Assembly (NCBI GenBank): GCA_031267995.1
Contig: JAIRXZ010000167.1
Coordinates: 1 to 11,630 of the forward strand
DNA length: 11,630 nucleotides
Source: Odoribacteraceae bacterium
GTDB lineage: Bacteria; Bacteroidota; Bacteroidia; Bacteroidales; Marinifilaceae
Direction: 5' to 3'
Part shown: piece after piece, positions 8,163 through 11,630 of the stretch
Numbering within the stretch: position 1 is the first letter of the stretch
How the letters are laid out: the number at the start of each line of letters is the position of its first letter
The notes under the pieces: model-generated
Seen by the model: the letters and a program-made list of their open reading frames with translations, nothing else
Databases searched by the model: none
Told to the model about the DNA's origin: nothing
Position numbers and translations under genes: made by a program

Positions 8163-8761
8163 GGCGCCTGCCGTTTGGACGCCACCACCTCCGCCACGTA
8201 ATCCAACCGCGTCAGGTCGAAACCCAACCACCGCTGCCGCACCTGCAAAATCACGTAGCCAATCGCGCCGGTCAGCAACCCCAGCACCGTGGTGGCGAAG
8301 ACGATCTGCATGTTGTAGGCCATCGACCCGATGTCGCCCGTCGACAACCCCACCAGCGCCGGCCCCATCGGGATGAGCGTGCCCATCAACCCCAAAATCG
8401 GCCCGAACTTCGCCGGCAGCCGCACCCTGCCCAGCTCCCCGTCCACGCGCAACTCGTACTCCGAGATCACGCGGGAGATCATCGCCGGGTCGTCCCGCCG
8501 CTCGTGCAGCTCCGCCAGCGTCTCTAAGAAAGGGGTCAGCGGGCGATCGTCCGAAAGCCCCGACAGCGCCGACACCCCCTCGCGTTCCACGTCCGCCAGC
8601 AACGCCAGCGCCCTCCGCTCCTCGCGACCGCGGTACAACCACAGCGTGAAAAACGACCCGCCCTGCAGCAGCGACTTGAAAAAGAAAAACAGCAACCCCA
8701 ACACCACCGGCACCAGCAGCCCGTTGGAGATCCAGAACATCAACTCCGTTATACTCTTCAT
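8159..8761 (-). CDS. hmuU: HmuU: ExbB/TolQ/MotA-like proton-channel protein
   Basis: The 200-residue protein has three predicted transmembrane helices: about 12-33, 119-140 and 150-173. A cytoplasmic helical domain lies between the first two. The second helix carries the family signature GPILGLMGTLIPMGPALVGL (120-139) with Thr128, and the third has Thr157-Thr158. In ExbB the equivalent helices line the pore around ExbD and threonines there are needed for proton passage. It starts three bases after the hmuT stop codon and overlaps hmuV by four bases (ATGA). With hmuV next door it forms a dedicated motor pair; whether the motor drives HmuR through a TonB elsewhere, or works on HmuS, cannot be decided here. 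Confidence 0.9.
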   Translation of the reverse strand: MKSITELMFWISNGLLVPVVLGLLFFFFKSLLQGGSFFTLWLYRGREERRALALLADVEREGVSALSGLSDDRPLTPFLETLAELHERRDDPAMISRVISEYELRVDGELGRVRLPAKFGPILGLMGTLIPMGPALVGLSTGDIGSMAYNMQIVFATTVLGLLTGAIGYVILQVRQRWLGFDLTRLDYVAEVVASKRQAP

Positions 8762-8764
8762 GAT

Positions 8765-9469
8765 TTAATATTTCGTTTTAAACCGACTGCCCCGACGCGA
8801 CAAGTAACGCCGCGCCAGCCCCACCGCGCATCCCGCCAGGAACACGCTCCCCGTCACCGCCGCGGCCACGCCCAGCGATCGCCACTCCGTCGCCTCGCCC
8901 CCGCCGCCCCGCACCGACGCCGCCGGGTGGAAAACCGTGCAGCACACCGCCAGGGCGAACACCAGCGCGGCCAGCAACGCCGTCAGCTCCAGCCGCGACT
9001 CCCGCGACGGCAGCCATCGCGCCACCATCCATCCCCCACACGCCACGCACGCACCGGCACACGCGGCGTACCAACCCGTCACCGTGGCGAAACCGACGCC
9101 GGGCAGGCCGAAGAACAGCCGCGAGTGGATGTAATACAACGCCGGGAAGATTAGTACGCCCGGCACCCGCCGCGCGATCTTCCACGACCATCCCTTTTGA
9201 TTCCGCGTCGACAGCGACCGGCAGAAAGCGCACAGCAGCAGCAAGTCCACCATCACCACCGCCGACACGTCCATCGTCGCGTCCACCCCGGACAACGCCC
9301 GCTCCACGCCCACCTTGCTACTCCCGATGACAAAGGAGTGACACGCCGCGACGAACGCGGCACACGCCACCCCCCACGCCACCCGCTCCCGGTTGCCCGG
9401 CAGCAGGCTGGTGGCGAGGATCGCTTTCAACACGGCGAAGCACGCCATCAGGAGGAGGATGGTGGACAC
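8765..9469 (-). CDS. hmuT: HmuT-like multi-pass inner-membrane protein
   Basis: The 234-residue protein is very hydrophobic, with about seven predicted membrane segments (near 3-22, 31-49, 67-83, 103-119, 125-150, 160-180, 197-218) and a basic C-terminal tail (RRYLSRRGSRFKTKY). It is rich in Cys and has no motif that I can tie to a reaction. Its identity as HmuT rests on position next to hmuU and hmuV in a heme operon, not on sequence signature. The first possible start is GTG at 9469, just after an in-frame TGA; the first ATG is at residue 8 (9448). Starting at ATG would shorten the first helix, so GTG is slightly preferred. It begins 45 bases after the hmuY stop codon. A role as membrane partner of the HmuUV motor is inference. 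Confidence 0.72.
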   Translation of the reverse strand: MSTILLLMACFAVLKAILATSLLPGNRERVAWGVACAAFVAACHSFVIGSSKVGVERALSGVDATMDVSAVVMVDLLLLCAFCRSLSTRNQKGWSWKIARRVPGVLIFPALYYIHSRLFFGLPGVGFATVTGWYAACAGACVACGGWMVARWLPSRESRLELTALLAALVFALAVCCTVFHPAASVRGGGGEATEWRSLGVAAAVTGSVFLAGCAVGLARRYLSRRGSRFKTKY

Positions 9470-9513
9470 GGGCGGTCAGTTGATCGGGTTATTCATCGAT
9501 TCGCGCGGCGTCG

Positions 9514-10095
9514 TCAAGGCTCCAGCTCGTAGGAGAAGGTGACGTGGCCGGATACCCCCTCGTCGTTCGTGTTGTCCGTGAGCAACATCTTCGCCCGCTT
9601 CCCGGAAGCCGAGCGCACCACGTATACCACGTTGCTAAAGGTCGGGGGAGGGGGCGGCATCGTCGACAGATCCAGGACAATCCACGTGGCCAGCACGCTG
9701 TTTTTCGACCCGTCGGCGTACGCGGGCGGCATCCCGCCGTAGTTGATGTTCGCCACCGAGTCGGCCGTGAAGCCGGTGGTTGGCAGCGTCGTCACTTCGG
9801 CGAACGAGCGGGCAGTCGTTTGGATAGCCCCGCCGAGGCCGCTGCCGGAGGCGCCGCCGTTGGTTTGGACGTCGTAACGGTGGAAGGCGACGTCCCACGA
9901 GAGGTCGGTGGCGGGATCGGTAACGGTGACCTCGGCGCCCGTTTCAAAGGAGAAGTAGACCCACTTGGTGTAGTCGGAGGCGTTGATGGTGTAGGTACCC
10001 TCGACGGGTTCCGGTTTCACCTTGTCGTCATCCTCGCACGCCTGGAAAGCGGCGACCAGCGCGAGCATCCCCGCGAAAACAAAAAACTTTTTCAT
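9514..10095 (-). CDS. hmuY: HmuY-like hemophore lipoprotein
   Basis: The 193-residue protein opens with a lipoprotein signal (MKKFFVFAGMLALVAAFQAC, Cys20), followed by the acidic stretch EDDDK. Bacteroidetes lipoproteins sent to the cell surface often have acidic residues right after the cysteine. The body is mostly beta-strand and includes DYTKWVYFSFETG (41-53), LSWDVAFHRYDVQTNGG (65-81) and a C-terminal VTFSYE, which fit the HmuY fold family. HmuY binds heme with two side chains, His in P. gingivalis and Met in several relatives. No histidine is well placed here, but Met122 and Met146 are (see findings). It is the first gene of the operon. Two starts are possible, 10104 (MYKMKK) and 10095 (MKK); the second gives the more usual signal peptide. 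An open frame continues upstream to 10881, but it puts the signal peptide internally and runs through repeats, so I reject it. Confidence 0.85.
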   Translation of the reverse strand: MKKFFVFAGMLALVAAFQACEDDDKVKPEPVEGTYTINASDYTKWVYFSFETGAEVTVTDPATDLSWDVAFHRYDVQTNGGASGSGLGGAIQTTARSFAEVTTLPTTGFTADSVANINYGGMPPAYADGSKNSVLATWIVLDLSTMPPPPPTFSNVVYVVRSASGKRAKMLLTDNTNDEGVSGHVTFSYELEP

Positions 10096-10104
10096 CTTGT
10101 ACAT

Positions 10105-10208
10105 GTTTTTAATGTTTAACGCCGCGAAGGTGGGGATCGCCCCGCCCGCCCACAATCCCTGAAAATGGTGAAAATTCCGGCGGAAATAGCCACCCGTGGG
10201 GAAAATGG
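10105..10208. other. hmuY upstream leader region
   Basis: This is the only stretch upstream of hmuY not clearly made of 21-bp repeats, and it should hold the operon promoter and leader. I could not find the Bacteroidetes -7 element TAnnTTTG on the minus strand here or in the arrays beyond it. Just upstream of the start is a short AT-rich piece (TTAAACATTAAAAAC), preceded by a very GC-rich tract. The promoter is therefore unassigned. Confidence 0.4.
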
Positions 10209-10214
10209 GGCTGA

Positions 10215-10320
10215 TAAAGGGGGACGGGGAGGTAATAAGGGGGGATAGGGAGGTAATAAAGGGGAACAGGAAGGTAACAAAGGGGGATAGGAAGGTAACA
10301 AAGGGGGACAGGGAGGAGAT
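10215..10320. repeat. 21-bp array, family A (purine-rich)
   Basis: About five units: the marker AGGTA recurs at 10230, 10251, 10272 and 10293, and as AGGAG at 10314, exactly 21 bases apart. A typical unit reads AAAGGGGGATAGG followed by AAGGTAAC. The plus strand is almost all purine apart from the GTA(A) step. A degenerate copy precedes the first clear one. No palindrome is evident in this family. Confidence 0.85.
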
Positions 10321-10342
10321 TCTGCCGCTTCGTTCCGGGGCA

Positions 10343-10468
10343 TTACCATCTTTAGAGTTCCCGCTATTATCCCCGGACTTCCTACTACCATCTTTGGAGT
10401 TCCTGCTACTATTGCTGGACTTCCTACCACTATCTTTGAACTTCCCGCACCCATCGCGGGTTTCGACG
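10343..10468. repeat. 21-bp array, family B (pyrimidine-rich, 42-bp dimers)
   Basis: Five clear units begin at 10343, 10364, 10385, 10406 and 10427, and a degenerate sixth begins at 10448. Two unit types alternate, one with CCATCTTT..AGTTCC and one with CTATTAT/CTACTAT..GGACTTCCTA, giving a 42-bp higher-order repeat. The plus strand is pyrimidine-rich, the opposite of family A. On the complementary strand the units share AGGAA...CAAAG pieces with family A, so A and B may be old inverted relatives. Confidence 0.8.
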
Positions 10469-10530
10469 TACCCTCGGCGGTTGATGCTACCCCCAAAATG
10501 CCATTCCCCATACCAGTATTGCGCCACGAT

Positions 10531-10592
10531 ACACGTGTAAATCAGAAAAACACACGTGTATATTTGAAAAACACACGTGTAAATATTATCTC
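10531..10592. repeat. 21-bp array, family C (ACACGTGT palindrome)
   Basis: Three units place the perfect palindrome ACACGTGT at 10531, 10552 and 10573, exactly 21 bases apart, separated by AT-rich spacers such as ATATTTGAAAAAC. The register continues without a break into family D, whose first core begins at 10594. Confidence 0.85.
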
Positions 10593-10865
10593 TACATATG
10601 TAACGTGACGCCCTACATATGTAGCGTGACTCCCTACATATGTAGCGTGACGCCCTACATATGTAGCGTGACGCCCTACATATGTAACGTGACGCCCTAC
10701 ACATGTAGCGTGACGCCATACATATGTAGCGTGACTCCCTACATATGTAGCGTGACGCCCTACATATGTAGCGTGATGCCCTACACATGTAGCGTGATGC
10801 CCTACATGTGTAGCGTGATGCCCTACATATGTAACGCAATGCCCTACATGTGTAGCGTGATGCCC
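10593..10865. repeat. 21-bp array, family D, 13 exact units (TACATATGTA palindrome)
   Basis: Thirteen contiguous 21-base units, each with a ten-base core followed by (A/G)CGTGACGCCC or a close variant. Nine cores are the perfect palindrome TACATATGTA. Two are TACACATGTA and two are TACATGTGTA, which break symmetry at one step. When the next base is G the palindrome extends to CTACATATGTAG. Variants cluster: units 1-8 have GACGCC or GACTCC and units 9-13 have ATGCC, the pattern expected when units spread by local duplication or slippage. The array stays open in several frames, but I do not regard it as coding. Confidence 0.95.
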
Positions 10866-10882
10866 TAAACCCGTGATACATC

Positions 10883-10992
10883 TCGAAAAGGCCGTGATGA
10901 GTGTCGACGTGGGCATGGCGTCTATCGACATGGGCATGAAGCCTCTCGACGTGGCCATGATCTCTCTCGACGTGGCCATGATGCCTCTCGAC
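10883..10992. repeat. 21-bp array, family E (TCGA/TGGCCATGA units)
   Basis: TCGA recurs at 10883, 10904, 10925, 10946, 10967 and, as TCGACG, at 10988, always 21 bases apart. The middle units also contain TGGCCATGAT or TGGGCATG. The phase is shifted by 16 bases from family D, so the change from D to E is a true boundary. Confidence 0.85.
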
Positions 10993-11018
10993 GAGGGGGC
11001 GGGGGGCGATTTTACTCG

Positions 11019-11247
11019 AAAAATGCCATCTCCCACGGCTGTAAAACTTCGCCCCACGGCTGTACGGCCGGATTTTACAGCTGTCGGGATGAAAATTACG
11101 GCTGTCGGGGCGGATTTTACGGCTGTCGGGACAAACTTTACCGCTGTATGGCTGAACTTTACGGCTGTCGGGACGGATTTTACAGCCGTCGGGCTGGAAT
11201 TTACGGCTGTAGGGCGAAGTTTTACAGCCGTGGGAGATGGCATTTTT
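11019..11247. repeat. Perfect 36-bp inverted repeat enclosing array F
   Basis: The 36 bases at 11019-11054 are the exact reverse complement of 11212-11247. The arms start with AAAAATGCCATCTCCCACGG and contain the first and last repeat cores. The 157-base interior is the rest of array F. Because the cores are 21 bases apart and symmetric about 11133, every interior core falls opposite another when the element is folded. Both outer ends run into T-rich sequence on the outgoing strand (the right end into GGTGTTTTTT), so a transcript from either side could meet a terminator-like hairpin. Confidence 0.92.
11035..11244. repeat. 21-bp array, family F, ten exact units (ACRGCYGT core)
   Basis: Ten units have the eight-base core ACGGCTGT, ACAGCTGT, ACAGCCGT or ACCGCTGT at 11035, 11056, 11077, 11098, 11119, 11140, 11161, 11182, 11203 and 11224. 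ACAGCTGT is a perfect palindrome; ACGGCTGT and ACAGCCGT are reverse complements of each other. Most units continue as CGGG, then five to six variable bases, then TTT. The layout is thus a constant block with a short variable interior. Confidence 0.93.
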
Positions 11248-11262
11248 GGTGTTTTTTGCCCG

Positions 11263-11325
11263 GTTTCGAGGGTATTTCGGGGTGATTCCGGGGTGTCGGG
11301 GGGCGATGGCGGGGTGTCGTTTGTC
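11263..11325. repeat. 21-bp array, family G (degenerate)
   Basis: Three 21-base pieces (11263-11283, 11284-11304, 11305-11325) align on TTTCGGGGT, GATTCCGGGGTGTCGGG and GATGGCGGGGTGTCG. The similarity is weaker than in D or F but the unit length is the same. Confidence 0.55.
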
Positions 11326-11616
<291 letters not shown>

Positions 11617-11630
11617 ACTCAGCCCGGCCT

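Noticed and set aside
10531..10865. Plasmid-type replication iterons
   Set aside because: Unit length fits, but there is no replication-initiator gene or adjacent AT-rich origin region, and the context is a chromosomal-type operon.
9514..10881. A 455-residue version of HmuY with a long N-terminal repeat region
   Set aside because: It would place a classical lipoprotein signal peptide about 260 residues inside the protein; the upstream part is open only because the repeats are 21 bases long.
10531..11244. CRISPR or other guide-array interpretation of the 21-bp repeats
   Set aside because: There are no long unique spacers; units are contiguous and near-identical, the variable part of F is only five to six bases, and there are no cas-like genes nearby.

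Overview
The window looks like a GC-rich member of the Bacteroidales or a close relative within Bacteroidota. The evidence is a heme-uptake operon of the Porphyromonas/Bacteroides hmu type, a TonB-dependent receptor with an N-terminal carboxypeptidase-regulatory-like domain, a DUF4369-TlpA thioredoxin, and one perfect match to the Bacteroidetes -7 promoter element TAnnTTTG. The species cannot be named from the sequence.

All seven recognisable genes lie on the minus strand and read from right to left. First comes an HmuY-like hemophore lipoprotein (9514-10095). It is followed by a multi-pass membrane protein (HmuT-like, 8765-9469), an ExbB/TolQ/MotA-like proton-channel protein (HmuU, 8159-8761), an ExbD-like DUF2149 protein (HmuV, 7833-8162), the outer-membrane heme receptor (HmuR, 5546-7798) and a large membrane-anchored CobN-type chelatase-family protein (HmuS, 1487-5542). 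Gaps are 45, 3, -4, 34 and 3 bases, so these six genes are very probably one transcript. A TlpA-type thioredoxin (239-1327) follows after 159 bases with its own likely promoter and a terminator at 181-215. The inferred pathway is: HmuY captures heme at the surface, HmuR imports it, HmuTUV supplies or harvests proton-motive force, and HmuS processes the porphyrin (probably handling the metal) on the periplasmic side. The gene order Y-T-U-V-R-S differs from the Y-R-S-T-U-V order known in P. gingivalis.

The most unusual part is non-genic. From about 10.2 to 11.33 kb, upstream of hmuY, nearly all the DNA is built from tandem units of exactly 21 bp, in at least seven families with unrelated sequences (here called A to G). 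Three of the families (C, D, F) carry an 8-12 bp palindrome or near-palindrome at the same place in every unit. Families C and D keep one uninterrupted 21-bp register while the palindrome changes. Family F is bracketed by perfect 36-bp inverted arms. A similar 21-bp-based block lies at the left edge (1-171), downstream of the TlpA terminator. The right edge ends in a roughly 35-copy AC dinucleotide tract. I do not recognise this repeat system. It could be a phased array of protein-binding sites, a structured RNA/DNA element, or a minisatellite whose unit length happens to be seven codons and so leaves reading frames open.
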